64,000 bases of DNA from Bradyrhizobium stylosanthis (GCF_001641335.1 NZ_LVEM01000005.1:62001-126000); one strand, 5' to 3'. Counted from the stretch's first letter, positions 37,833-46,806 are shown. Numbers and translations: made by a program. The notes: generated by a model from the sequence alone, not told the origin.

Positions 37833-38141
37833 ATGTTTCTCGATTACGTCTCGTTGGCGATCCTGATCGCCGTCCTGATCATCGTGTTCTACGGCGTCAT
37901 CGCCGTTCACGACATTCCGCACGCCATCGCCAAAGCCCGAAATCACCCGCACCAGGACGCCATCGGAGCAGCAGGATGGGTCAGCCTGTTCATGCTCGGC
38001 GCGCTTTGGCCATTCCTCTGGATCTGGGCGATGGCTTACCGTCCCGACCGCGGCTGGGGCTTCGGCGGCACCGAGACGCGGGCACGCCTGGCGGAGTTCG
38101 ACGAACGGCTGGCCCGGCTCGAAAAGCGCGTGCCGCCATGA
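37833..38141 (+). CDS. DUF3302 inner-membrane protein (YiaW-like)
   Basis: A 102-residue protein with two membrane segments (LAILIAVLIIVFYGVIAV and WVSLFMLGALWPFLWIWAMA) and a charged C-terminus predicted as coiled coil (RARLAEFDERLARLEKRV). It matches DUF3302, whose E. coli member YiaW is encoded next to the adaptor YiaV. Its stop overlaps the start of the HlyD-type gene by ATGA, so the two are translationally coupled. Confidence 0.85.
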   Translation: MFLDYVSLAILIAVLIIVFYGVIAVHDIPHAIAKARNHPHQDAIGAAGWVSLFMLGALWPFLWIWAMAYRPDRGWGFGGTETRARLAEFDERLARLEKRVPP

Positions 38142-39292
38142 TCACGCTGATGTTCCGGACCTATGCGGCGATCTGCATCGTGGTGTTCAAGCTCTTCCGC
38201 GTGAGGGCCAGCACCTGGACGATCTCGACGGCCGTATTGGGCGGTCTCTTCGGAGTGGGCGGGCTCCTGATCGCCCTGAATTACAACCAACCGTTCACGC
38301 CGGACGCCCGTATCCTGTTCTACACCACGCCGATCTTCTCGACGGTGATCGGGCGTGTTGTCGAGGTGCCGATCACGCCGAACGTGCCGATCAAGAAGGA
38401 CGACGTGCTGCTGCAGCTCGATCCCGCCCTCTTTCAGGACACCGTCGATCAGAAGAAGGCCCAGCTCGCGCAATCCAGGCAGAACGTCCGGATGCTGAAG
38501 GCCGCCGTCGGCCAGGCGGAAGGAGAGGAACGGGAGGCGCAGGCCGCGCGCGATCGCGCCAAGCAGGCCTACGACCGGTACGCCATCGCCGACGAGGAGG
38601 CGCGCCGGCGACAACAGCCGCCGCCGTTCTCCGACCTGCAGGAAGCGAACGAGAGGGCGACTGATCAGGAGAGCGTCGCAAAGCTGTCGGCGGCAAAGGC
38701 GGCGACCGAGCGAGCGAGGTTCGCCTTCGAATCCGCCATCAACGGCGTCAACACCGACGTGGCCCGGGTGGGGGCCGAACTCCGTCACGCCGAATTCGAA
38801 CTGACCCAGGCGACGATCCGCGCGCCGACCGACGGCTTCGCCACCCAACTCTTCCTCCGGCCCGGCATGGCCGCGGTGCCGATGCCGATCCGTCCCATCA
38901 TGGTGTTCGTACACACGGACCAGACCGTCTTCGCGTCATCGTTTCCGCAGAACGTCGTGCAGAGGATCGAGCCGAACAACGAAGTCGAAATCGCGTTCGA
39001 CGGCGTCCCCGGGCGAATCTTCCGCGGCAAGGTCGCTCGCCTGGTCGACAGCGTCGCGCAGGGACAGCTCCAGCCGTCCGGCGATCTCGTCCTACCCGAG
39101 CAGCGCAGCCAGAGCCCCGGGAAGATCGTCGCGATCATCCAGGTCCTCGACGACTACTCGTCCTACCGGCTGCCGCCCGGCTCGACCGCGCAGGTCGCCG
39201 TCTACACCGATCACTGGTCCGAACTCGCGTTGGTGCGGCGGATCCTGCTGCGGATGAAAAGCTGGATGAACTACGTCACGGCGATGAACTGA
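38138..39292 (+). CDS. HlyD-family membrane fusion protein (YiaV-like)
   Basis: A 384-residue periplasmic adaptor anchored by one N-terminal helix (TAVLGGLFGVGGLLIAL). A lipoyl-like half (VVEVPITPNVPIKKDDVLLQ) is followed by a long coiled-coil hairpin (about 105-215, rich in Ala, Glu, Arg, Gln) and the second lipoyl half (ATIRAPTDGFATQLFLRPG). The end carries a beta-barrel region. Paired with DUF3302 as in yiaWV. No dedicated transporter is adjacent unless the membrane-fused protein upstream is the partner. Confidence 0.88.
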   Translation: MITLMFRTYAAICIVVFKLFRVRASTWTISTAVLGGLFGVGGLLIALNYNQPFTPDARILFYTTPIFSTVIGRVVEVPITPNVPIKKDDVLLQLDPALFQDTVDQKKAQLAQSRQNVRMLKAAVGQAEGEEREAQAARDRAKQAYDRYAIADEEARRRQQPPPFSDLQEANERATDQESVAKLSAAKAATERARFAFESAINGVNTDVARVGAELRHAEFELTQATIRAPTDGFATQLFLRPGMAAVPMPIRPIMVFVHTDQTVFASSFPQNVVQRIEPNNEVEIAFDGVPGRIFRGKVARLVDSVAQGQLQPSGDLVLPEQRSQSPGKIVAIIQVLDDYSSYRLPPGSTAQVAVYTDHWSELALVRRILLRMKSWMNYVTAMN

Positions 39293-39304
39293 GGCAACGA
39301 GCAC

Positions 39305-40333
39305 ATGACCGACCCGCATGCGACGACCACGTCGAAAATATCGAGGGCGGGCGGACTTCCGTCCGCCCGCGACGCCGTGCTTGAGCTCAAGTCGCGGATC
39401 GGCAGGTCCGTGCTCGGCCAGGAACGCATGGTCGAGAGCATGCTGATCGGGCTGCTCGCCAACGGCAATCTGCTGATCGAAAGCCTGCCGGGTCTCGCCA
39501 AGACCCGCGCCGTCAAGACGTTGGCGAAGCACCTCGCGGCCGATCTTTCCCGCGTACAGTTCACGCCGGACCTTCTGCCGTCGGACGTCACCGGCGCCGA
39601 AATCTACGTCCAGACCGACAAGGGCGGGCAGTTCCAGTTCCAGAAAGGGCCCATCTTCGCCAACCTTGTCTTGGCCGACGAGATCAATCGAGCGCCGGCG
39701 AAGGTGCAGTCCGCGCTGCTCGAGGCGATGGAAGAGCGCCAGGTGACCGTCGCCGGCAAGACCTACAAAATGCCGGATCTGTTCATGGTGCTCGCCACGG
39801 AGAATCCGATCGAGCAGGAAGGGACCTATCCGCTACCCGAAGCCCAGCTCGACCGCTTCCTGATGCATGTCGTCATCGGCTACCCGGACGAGGCGACGGA
39901 AGGCGAGATCATCAAGCTCAACCGGGCGGAGAGCGCGCAGAAGTCGAAGGACCGCCCGCCCGAACCGGCGCCCATCCCGCAACTGGCGATCTTCGACGCT
40001 CGCGGCGAGATCGACGACATCTTCGTCTCGGACCTCGCTCAGAAGTACATCGTCGACTTGGTCTTCGCGACGCGATTTCCCGCCACTTACGGCAAGCCCT
40101 TGAGCGGCTGGATCCAGGTCGGGGCCAGTCCCCGAGGCAGCCTTGCGCTCGACCGCTGTGCCCGAGCCCGCGCCTGGCTCGACGAGTCCGCGTTCGTGAC
40201 GCCGGACCACGTTCGCGCGGTGATGCACGACTGCCTCCGCCACCGCCTGATCCTGACCTATGAGGCGCTCTCGGAAGGCGTGACGGCGGATCAAGTGATC
40301 GACAAGATCGCCGAACTCGTCTCCGTGGCGTGA
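39305..40333 (+). CDS. MoxR-family AAA+ ATPase
   Basis: A 342-residue AAA+ ATPase. Walker A reads ESLPGLAKTRAVKTLA near 60-75, Walker B VLADEINRAPAKVQSALLEA near 121, and sensor 1 LATENPIEQEGTYPLPEAQ. MoxR proteins act with VWA-domain proteins as chaperones for maturation or metal insertion of partner enzymes. Here it is followed by DUF58, DUF4381, two VWA proteins and BatD, the complete module. Confidence 0.93.
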   Translation: MTDPHATTTSKISRAGGLPSARDAVLELKSRIGRSVLGQERMVESMLIGLLANGNLLIESLPGLAKTRAVKTLAKHLAADLSRVQFTPDLLPSDVTGAEIYVQTDKGGQFQFQKGPIFANLVLADEINRAPAKVQSALLEAMEERQVTVAGKTYKMPDLFMVLATENPIEQEGTYPLPEAQLDRFLMHVVIGYPDEATEGEIIKLNRAESAQKSKDRPPEPAPIPQLAIFDARGEIDDIFVSDLAQKYIVDLVFATRFPATYGKPLSGWIQVGASPRGSLALDRCARARAWLDESAFVTPDHVRAVMHDCLRHRLILTYEALSEGVTADQVIDKIAELVSVA

Positions 40334-40340
40334 GGGCACC

Positions 40341-41324
40341 ATGACCGAGCCGACGAAATCCGCGCAAGGCGTCTACGTCGGCTTCGACGATCTGCTGGCA
40401 CTCGAATATCGCGGCCGTCAGGTCTCGTTCCTCCCGCGCCAGCCGGTCCACAGCCTGCTCTCGGGCCGCTTCGCTTCGCGCATGAGAGGACGCGGACTGA
40501 ATTTCGAGGAGATCCGCGACTATCGTCCAGGCGACGACGTCCGCTCGATCGACTGGAAGGTGACCGCACGGCTGCGCAAGCCACACGTGCGGGTGTTCGA
40601 CGAGGAGCGCGATCGGCAGACGCTGCTCGTGGTCGACCAGCGTCTATCCATGTTCTTCGGCAGCCGGCGCGCCATGAAGTCCGTCACGGCGGCCGAAGCC
40701 GCGGCCATCGGCGCCTGGCGCGTTCTCGGATCCGGCGACCGGATCGGTGCCGTCGTGTTCAACGACCGCGAACTCGCCGAATTCCGGGCGAAGCGGAGCC
40801 GCTCGACGGTACTGCAGATCCTTGCGGCCATCGCGACCTACAACCGGGCGCTCTCGGTCGGTAACGGCGCCACCGCCACGCCGGCCATGCTGAACAGATC
40901 GATCGAGCAGGTTCGGCGCCGCGCGCTCCACGACGCGGTCGTGATCGTGATCAGCGACTTCGACGGCGCGGACGACCAGACGCGGAGCATGATGGGCGAG
41001 ATGGCCCGCCACAACGACGTCGTCGCGCTTCTGGTGCACGATCCGCTGCAGAGCGACCTGCCGCCCTCGGCCAGCATGACCGTGACGGACGGCGACCTCC
41101 AGATCAGGCTCGACGTCGGTCGCGACAGCGTCCGGAAGGATATCGAACGCGCGACCCGCGAGCGCGTCGGTGGCGTACTGGCATGGAGCCACCAGATCGG
41201 CGTTCCCGTGTTGCCGCTCAGCGCGGCGGAAGAGACCGCGCCGCAATTGCGCAAGCTGCTCGGTGCGATGCCCGCGCGTCAGGGCCGGGGCGGGCAAGTT
41301 TCGTCGGGGGCGCACCTTGGCTGA
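40341..41324 (+). CDS. DUF58 domain protein of the MoxR module
   Basis: A 327-residue protein. The DUF58 signature is FEEIRDYRPGDDVRSIDWKV near 55-74, followed by a VWA-like fold (LLVVDQRLSMFFGS, in which the MIDAS pattern DxSxS is not complete; and VIVISDFDGADD). It begins eight bases after the MoxR stop and overlaps the next gene. DUF58 proteins are fixed partners of MoxR ATPases, probably as substrate-recognition parts. Confidence 0.9.
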   Translation: MTEPTKSAQGVYVGFDDLLALEYRGRQVSFLPRQPVHSLLSGRFASRMRGRGLNFEEIRDYRPGDDVRSIDWKVTARLRKPHVRVFDEERDRQTLLVVDQRLSMFFGSRRAMKSVTAAEAAAIGAWRVLGSGDRIGAVVFNDRELAEFRAKRSRSTVLQILAAIATYNRALSVGNGATATPAMLNRSIEQVRRRALHDAVVIVISDFDGADDQTRSMMGEMARHNDVVALLVHDPLQSDLPPSASMTVTDGDLQIRLDVGRDSVRKDIERATRERVGGVLAWSHQIGVPVLPLSAAEETAPQLRKLLGAMPARQGRGGQVSSGAHLG

Positions 41325-41805
41325 TACCTCACCCACCGCCGATCCCGTCGCCGGCCTGATCGACATTCCGCTGCCGCGGGAAACGAGCCTGTGGCCTGCG
41401 ACCTGGCCGGCGCGGATTGCGGCGGTCGCGCTCCTTGCCGCAACCATCGTTGTGCTCTGTCAATTCGTGCACCATCGCCGTGCCAACCGTTACCGGCGGG
41501 AGGCACTGGCGGAACTGGGCCGGATCGGGCGTCTCCCTCAGGGGTCGAAACAAGGGTTTCTGACGGAACTGACTTTGCTGGTCAGGCGGACCGCGCTCGC
41601 CGCTTTTCCCCGGGAGCAGGTGGCGCCGCTGTTCGGCCCGGCGTGGCTGGCTTTCCTCGACCGGAGCTACGGCGGCCAGGAATTCTCGCGAGGTGTGGGA
41701 AGCCTACTGGTCACTGGACCCTACCAGCAGACCTCGCCGACCGACGCCGAAGTAAAGTCTCTGGCCGCGCTCGTTCGCCGCTGGATAAGGAGGCACCATG
41801 CTTGA
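41317..41805 (+). CDS. DUF4381 membrane protein of the MoxR module
   Basis: A 162-residue protein with one membrane segment (IAAVALLAATIVVLCQFVHH) and the DUF4381-type cytoplasmic region (EALAELGRIGRLPQGSKQGF ... LLVRRTALAAFPREQVAPLF). The TTG start at 41317 overlaps the DUF58 stop by eight bases and gives LADTSPTADPVAGLIDIPLP, the usual N-terminus. Overlaps the following BatA-like gene by eight bases. Confidence 0.82.
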   Translation: MADTSPTADPVAGLIDIPLPRETSLWPATWPARIAAVALLAATIVVLCQFVHHRRANRYRREALAELGRIGRLPQGSKQGFLTELTLLVRRTALAAFPREQVAPLFGPAWLAFLDRSYGGQEFSRGVGSLLVTGPYQQTSPTDAEVKSLAALVRRWIRRHHA

Positions 41806-42796
41806 ATTGGCATGGCCATGGATTTTCCTGCTGCTGCCGTTGCCGCTCCTGGTATGGTGGCTGCTGCCGCCTTACCGCGCCCGCCAGGTCTCGATCCAGG
41901 TGCCGTTTTTCGAGCGCCTGGCGGCCGCGACGGGACAAACGCCGCAGCGGGGGGCGGTGGTGCTGGAACGGCGCGCAGTTCAGATGATCGTGGCGGCCGC
42001 GATGTGGATCCTGCTCGTCTCCGCGATGGCGCGACCGCAATGGGTCGGCGATCCCGTGACGCGAGAGGTCTCCGCGCGCGATCTCATCCTGGCCATCGAC
42101 ATCTCCGGATCGATGGATCAGCGGGACTTCAATACGCCGGACGGCACGACGCTGACGCGGCTTGACGGCGTCAAGCGCGTGATCCGGGATTTCATCGCCC
42201 GCCGCAAGGGCGATCGTGTCGCGCTCATTCTGTTCGGCACCAGGGCGTATGTGCAGGTCCCGTTCACCCAGGATCTCGAGACCGCCCAGCAGTTGCTCGA
42301 CCAGACCGAGGTCGGCATGGCGGGCCAGCAGACGGCGATCGGCGATACGATCGGTCTTGCCATCAAGACCTTCGCGGCCAGCACCGCGAAGCAGAAGCTC
42401 CTGATCCTTCTGACGGACGGCAACGACACCGCGAGCCGGGTGCCGCCCGAGCACGCCGCCGACATCGCCCGTCAGAACGAGGTCGCGGTCTACACGGTCG
42501 GGGTCGGAGATCCGGCGGCGTCCGGAGAAAACCGCGTCGACCTCGGTGTGCTTCGGGCGGTCGCGTCAACGACCGGCGGCCACTTCTTCCGGGCCGAGGA
42601 CGGCGCGCAACTCGAGGCGATCTACGCCGACATCGATCGGCTCGCACCGGCCAGGCTGCAGACGCTGTCGTGGCGACCGAAGCTGCCGCTGTTCCAGTGG
42701 CCGCTCGGCGCTGCAGTGGTTCTCGGCCTGGTGCTGTGGGTCGCCCTCCTCGCAGGGAGTGAATGGCGCCGGTCAAGGGAGCTGCACCATGCATGA
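41798..42796 (+). CDS. BatA-like VWA-domain membrane protein
   Basis: A 332-residue protein with N-terminal membrane segments (WPWIFLLLPLPLLVWWLLPP and a second near 63-79), a VWA domain and a C-terminal membrane helix (LGAAVVLGLVLWVALLAG). The metal-ion-dependent adhesion site is intact: AIDISGSMDQ with Asp101, Ser103 and Ser105, plus LLILLTDGNDTAS. AAGGAGG before ATG 41798 is a strong ribosome binding site. The next VWA gene overlaps its end by eight bases. Confidence 0.92.
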   Translation: MLELAWPWIFLLLPLPLLVWWLLPPYRARQVSIQVPFFERLAAATGQTPQRGAVVLERRAVQMIVAAAMWILLVSAMARPQWVGDPVTREVSARDLILAIDISGSMDQRDFNTPDGTTLTRLDGVKRVIRDFIARRKGDRVALILFGTRAYVQVPFTQDLETAQQLLDQTEVGMAGQQTAIGDTIGLAIKTFAASTAKQKLLILLTDGNDTASRVPPEHAADIARQNEVAVYTVGVGDPAASGENRVDLGVLRAVASTTGGHFFRAEDGAQLEAIYADIDRLAPARLQTLSWRPKLPLFQWPLGAAVVLGLVLWVALLAGSEWRRSRELHHA

Positions 42797-44303
42797 TGGG
42801 GCCACTCTGTACTTTCATCTGCTGCGGCCGCTGTGGCTACTCGCCCTGATACCCGTGATCGGGATCTCGGGACTGCTGCTCTGGCGTCAGCACGTGCACG
42901 CGCAGTGGGGCGGCGTGATCGCCCCGCATCTGCTCGATCATCTGATCGTAAGGCCTGGCCGGGGACGAACCATCAATCCGCTCTACCTTGTCGCGACGGG
43001 CATGGTGCTCGGCATCGTCGCCCTCTCCGGGCCCACATGGCGGCGCGAACTGCCACCCTTCGTCGAGGACAAAGCGCCGCTGATGATCGCGCTCTCTGTC
43101 TCGTCATCCATGAACGAGACCGACGTGGCGCCGTCGCGGCTCGAACGGGCCAAGCAGAAGATCAGAGACCTGCTCGTCGCCCGCGCAGGAGCGCGCACCG
43201 GGCTCGTCGCCTATGCCGGGACGGCGCATCTGGTGATGCCACTGACCGACGACCGCAGCGTGATCGAGCCGTTCCTGGCTGCTCTCTCGCCCGGACTGAT
43301 GCCTAGCGACGGCAGCAATGCCGCCGCCGCAGTCAGCTTGGCCGCAGCGGCGCTGCGACCCGAGCCCGTCGCCGGCACGATCCTGCTGGTCGGCGACAAT
43401 GCCGATCCCGCCGGCGAGGAGGCGGTCCGCCGGTCCGCCGAGCGCAACGGCCTGGCAATTCTCGCCGTAGGCCCAGTTCCGCCGACGTGGGAGGCCGCGG
43501 CCGTGCCGGTGAGCATCGACGGCACGGACATCGCGCGGCTGGAGCGCAGGATCGAGACGCACTTCCAGGCAGCCCAGGGCGACAGGTTCGGCACCCGATG
43601 GCTGGACGAGGGCTTTTGGCTGCTCTTGCCGCTGGCGCTGCTCAGCCTGCTTTGGTTCCGGCGGGGCACCACAGTCGCCTGGGGGCTCTCCCTCTTCTTC
43701 GTGCTGCAGGCCGCGCCCTCCCAGGCGGAGGACCGCCGTTTCGCAGATCTCTGGCTGACGCCGGACCAGCAAGGGCGGATCGCCTTCGACCGCGGCGACT
43801 ACCACGCGGCCGCGGAGCTGTTCGCCGACCCCATGTGGCGAGGCATCGCGGCGTACCGCGCCTATGATTTCCTCATCGCCGCGCAGGAATTCGCGAAGGT
43901 CGACACGATCGAAGGCAAGTTCGCGCTCGGCAACGCGCAGGCGCAGAACCACGCCTACGAAAAGTCGCTTGCCGCCTACGACGCAGTCCTGAAGGCGCAG
44001 CCCGGCAACGTTCCGGCCAAGACCAATCGCGCGATCGTGCAGGCGGCGTTCGACGCCCAGGAGGCGAAGCGCCGCAAACAGGAGCAGGACGACAGTGCCC
44101 CGCCGGACTTCAAGGCGGACGAGACCAAGGTCGACCCGAAGCAGAAGGGCGGCAAGACCATCAAAGTCACGCCGCAGGACCTGACCACCCCGGGTGCCGC
44201 CGAGGCCTGGATGCGCCAGGTCCAGACCTCCCCCGCCGACTTCCTCAAGCTCAAATTCGCGATCCAGGCGGCCGCGCCGGTGCCGGCGGGGGGGAAGCCA
44301 TGA
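42789..44303 (+). CDS. BatB/BatC-like fusion: VWA domain plus TPR region
   Basis: A 504-residue protein. N-terminal membrane helices and a VWA domain come first, then a central membrane helix (FWLLLPLALLSLLWFRRG) and a TPR region (GRIAFDRGDYHAAAELFADP, GKFALGNAQAQNHAYEKSLA) with a charged tail. It thus combines the BatB and BatC parts. The MIDAS motif reads ALSVSSSMNE: Ser103 replaces the Asp, so metal binding is probably weak or absent, unlike BatA next door. It overlaps BatA and BatD genes by eight and four bases. Confidence 0.9.
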   Translation: MHDGATLYFHLLRPLWLLALIPVIGISGLLLWRQHVHAQWGGVIAPHLLDHLIVRPGRGRTINPLYLVATGMVLGIVALSGPTWRRELPPFVEDKAPLMIALSVSSSMNETDVAPSRLERAKQKIRDLLVARAGARTGLVAYAGTAHLVMPLTDDRSVIEPFLAALSPGLMPSDGSNAAAAVSLAAAALRPEPVAGTILLVGDNADPAGEEAVRRSAERNGLAILAVGPVPPTWEAAAVPVSIDGTDIARLERRIETHFQAAQGDRFGTRWLDEGFWLLLPLALLSLLWFRRGTTVAWGLSLFFVLQAAPSQAEDRRFADLWLTPDQQGRIAFDRGDYHAAAELFADPMWRGIAAYRAYDFLIAAQEFAKVDTIEGKFALGNAQAQNHAYEKSLAAYDAVLKAQPGNVPAKTNRAIVQAAFDAQEAKRRKQEQDDSAPPDFKADETKVDPKQKGGKTIKVTPQDLTTPGAAEAWMRQVQTSPADFLKLKFAIQAAAPVPAGGKP

Positions 44304-45685
44304 TGCGTCCGATCATGCTTTGCGCCTTGGCGGCGACCGTTGCACTGCCGACGTTCCGGGCGAGTGCGCAACAGGCCGGCCCGCCAGAGCCGATCGTGCG
44401 CGCCGCGATCGATCCGCCCCGCGTGGTGGTGGGACAGCCGACGACGCTGCGCATCGAAGTCCTGGCGCCGAACTACCTGACGTCGCCGCCTGCGATGCCG
44501 AGCTTCCAGATCAGCAACGCGGCGACGAGGCAGTTGCGCAGCGTCAACATCAACGAGCAACACGACGGCGCGACCTATGCCGGCGTCCGTTTCGAATATG
44601 CCATCTATCCGCAGGAGGCGGGCCTCTACGCTCTCCCGGAACAGAGCGTCGGCATCAGGTACGCAGCCGAACCACCGGCCGTGCGCGATGTTTCAGTCCC
44701 GCTGCAGCGCCTTCCGTTCGAAGCCTACGTTCCGGATGCCGCCGCGGCAATGCGGCCGTTCCTCTCGGCCCGCAAACTGACGGCGGAGCAGTCGGTGAAG
44801 CGCTCTTCCGATAAGCTCAAGCCGGGTGACGCCGTGACCCGTACAGTGAGGGTCGAAGCGGAGGGCACGCAGGCCATGCTGCTGCCGCCGCAGACGTTTG
44901 CCGCCGTCGACGGCTTGCGGCTCTATCCGGCTCAGCCCGTCTTGAACGACACGACCGACGGTCGGGCCGATGTCACGACGTCGACACGCACGGATTCCGC
45001 CATCTACATGCTGGAGAGGAACGGCAGCTACGCCTTGCCGGAGATCGTCATAGCCTGGTGGAATACCGAGAGCGCCAGGATCGAACAGATCCGTCTGGAG
45101 GCCATGCCCCTCGAAGTCGAAGGCGGGCCCACTGCGGGTGGCTTGCCCTCGGGCGCATGGACGTGGGAAGCCGTGCGTGACGCGGTTATCGACCATTGGG
45201 CGCTGGTGTCTCTGCTGTTCATTGGGATCATCGGCCTGGCATGGGGCGCACCCGCGGCGGCACGGCGGCTCATGCGTATATTCCAACGGCGGCATGCGGC
45301 CTATCTGAATTCGGAAGCCTGGTCCTTCCGGCATCTGCGACGCGCTGCGGGTAAGCGCGACGCCGCCGATGTCTATTTCGGATTGCTCGCCTGGCTGCAG
45401 CGCTTCGAACCGGTCGCAAAGGTCGGCACGATCGATGCTCTGACGTCCGCGGCGCAGGATCCCTTGCTCGATCGGCAGATTGCGGCCTTGCGCGCCGAGC
45501 TGTTCGCTCCGCAGCGGACGTCCGCCGGCTGGTCGCCTCGCAAGCTCATCGGACGTCTGCGCTCCGCCCGACGAAGGCTGCGCCGCCGATCCCATCGCCA
45601 TGGACTGCCGCGGGTTCTCCCGGATCGGATCAACCCGATGGGCGAGCCGACCGCACATTTCAGCAATCGGAGAGTGGCCCGATGA
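44300..45685 (+). CDS. BatD-like exported membrane protein
   Basis: A 461-residue protein with a signal peptide (cleavage near ASAQ, residue 24), periplasmic beta-rich BatD region (ATIDPPRVVVGQPTTLRIEV-type opening at 35-54), one membrane helix near 298-318 (LVSLLFIGIIGLAWGAPAAA) and a cytoplasmic tail. It starts four bases inside the preceding stop, and its own stop overlaps the start of the truncated ORF that follows by ATGA. The tail after about 415 is Arg-rich. Last complete member of the MoxR/Bat module. Confidence 0.87.
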   Translation: MMRPIMLCALAATVALPTFRASAQQAGPPEPIVRAAIDPPRVVVGQPTTLRIEVLAPNYLTSPPAMPSFQISNAATRQLRSVNINEQHDGATYAGVRFEYAIYPQEAGLYALPEQSVGIRYAAEPPAVRDVSVPLQRLPFEAYVPDAAAAMRPFLSARKLTAEQSVKRSSDKLKPGDAVTRTVRVEAEGTQAMLLPPQTFAAVDGLRLYPAQPVLNDTTDGRADVTTSTRTDSAIYMLERNGSYALPEIVIAWWNTESARIEQIRLEAMPLEVEGGPTAGGLPSGAWTWEAVRDAVIDHWALVSLLFIGIIGLAWGAPAAARRLMRIFQRRHAAYLNSEAWSFRHLRRAAGKRDAADVYFGLLAWLQRFEPVAKVGTIDALTSAAQDPLLDRQIAALRAELFAPQRTSAGWSPRKLIGRLRSARRRLRRRSHRHGLPRVLPDRINPMGEPTAHFSNRRVAR

Positions 45686-45813
45686 ATACCCAAGCGAGTT
45701 GGATGCCTTCGAGGCGCGGCGCGATTGGCGTCTTGATCGGACTTTCGGTGTCGCTGTGTGCGCCATTCGCCTGGGCGCAGGACGACCTGTTGCTGTCGCG
45801 CCGACGCCCGTAG
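45682..45813 (+). pseudogene. Truncated exported protein at the operon end
   Basis: A 43-residue frame beginning MNTQASWMPSRRGAIGVLIG with a complete signal peptide (ending PFAWAQ) followed by only ten residues (DDLLLSRRRP). The start is coupled to the BatD stop by ATGA, so it was once a translated operon gene. The abrupt end coincides with the return to core-like sequence. Either a small secreted peptide or, more likely, a gene cut by deletion or island-border recombination. Confidence 0.55.
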
Positions 45814-45852
45814 GGCGAAGGTGGACTCCAGCTTCCTTCTGAGCCCTCCACC

Positions 45853-46806
45853 TCATCCCACGAGTTTCCACTTCCCATCCGCCGCCCGCTTCAGCGCGGG
45901 ATCGCTCACGCGCACATGCTCCGCGAGGAAATCGATGAACGCGCGCACGCGGGCGGGCAGGGGCGCGGTGTGGCCGACATAGACGGCGTGGATGTCTTCG
46001 CGGTCGCCGGGATTGTAGCCTTGCAGCACGGGGACCAGGCGGCCGGCTTCGATGTCGGGGCCGATGTGGAAGAGCGCGAGGCGGGCGAGGCCGACGCCGC
46101 CGAGGCAGAGACGGCGGGCGGCTTCGCCGTCGCTGGCGCGGGCGATCGGCGGCGGCACGGCTTCCTCCGTGCGATCGCCGCGCTTGAATGGCCAGCCGCC
46201 GCGGATCCGCGAAAACGTCCAGCCGATGCCGCGGTGATCGGCGAGATCGGCCGGCGTCTTCGGCGTGCCCGCGCGTGCCAGATAGTCTGGAGCGCCGACG
46301 ACCACCATGCGGCTGGTGCCGAGCTTGCGTGCGATCAGGCGCGAGGCTTTCAGGGGGCCGACACGGATGGCGACGTCGGCGCGCTCCTGCATCAGGTCGA
46401 TCAGCGTGTCGGTCAGCACGAGGTCGAGCGTGATCTCGGGGTGCTCTTGGAGGAAGCGGGGGATCAGCGGCATCATATGCATCATGCCGAACGGGATATT
46501 GCTGTTGACGGTCAATCGGCCGCGCGGCGCCGCGCCCGAGGCCGCCTCGCGCTCGGCCTCCTCCATCTCGGCAAGAATGCGCAACGCGCGCTGGTAGAAG
46601 GCCTGGCCTTCCTCGGTCAGCGTGAGTTTGCGCGTCGTGCGGTTGATCAGCCGCGCGCCGAGCCGGGCCTCCAGCCGCGAGATCAGCTTGCTTACCCCTG
46701 ACGGCGTCAGGCGCAGTTTTCGCGCGGCTGGGGTGAACCCGCCGAGGTCCACGACACGGACGAAGACCTCCATCTCGGCGGAGCGGTTGGTGTCGAAACG
46801 GGCCAT
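45853..46806 (-). CDS. LysR family transcriptional regulator
   Basis: A 317-residue LysR regulator. The N-terminal helix-turn-helix reads VVDLGGFTPAARKLRLTPSG with VSKLISRLEARLGARLINRT. The effector domain includes GRLTVNSNIPFGMMHMMPLI and LTDTLIDLMQERADVAIRVG. This is the CrgA/AphB-like subgroup. It is divergent from an MFS efflux gene 98 bases away, which it probably controls. Confidence 0.92.
   Translation of the reverse strand: MARFDTNRSAEMEVFVRVVDLGGFTPAARKLRLTPSGVSKLISRLEARLGARLINRTTRKLTLTEEGQAFYQRALRILAEMEEAEREAASGAAPRGRLTVNSNIPFGMMHMMPLIPRFLQEHPEITLDLVLTDTLIDLMQERADVAIRVGPLKASRLIARKLGTSRMVVVGAPDYLARAGTPKTPADLADHRGIGWTFSRIRGGWPFKRGDRTEEAVPPPIARASDGEAARRLCLGGVGLARLALFHIGPDIEAGRLVPVLQGYNPGDREDIHAVYVGHTAPLPARVRAFIDFLAEHVRVSDPALKRAADGKWKLVG

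Larger units (their letters stand above)
27163..45852. mobile_element. Probable genomic island or island remnant at tRNA-Ser(GGA)
   Basis: Seen directly: a tRNA gene, then a broken integrase, a broken IS5-family transposase, an 800-base stretch of little coding content, then an unusual long operon ending in a truncated reading frame just before core-like LysR/MFS genes. Known: tyrosine integrases commonly insert at tRNA 3' ends. I found no second copy of the tRNA 3' sequence in the window, so the right border (placed at the truncated ORF) is a guess. Confidence 0.45.

Noticed and set aside
45700..45860. attR copy of the tRNA-Ser 3' end
   Set aside because: No stretch resembling the last bases of the tRNA (TTCGAATCCCACTCTCTCC) was found near the right end of the putative island.
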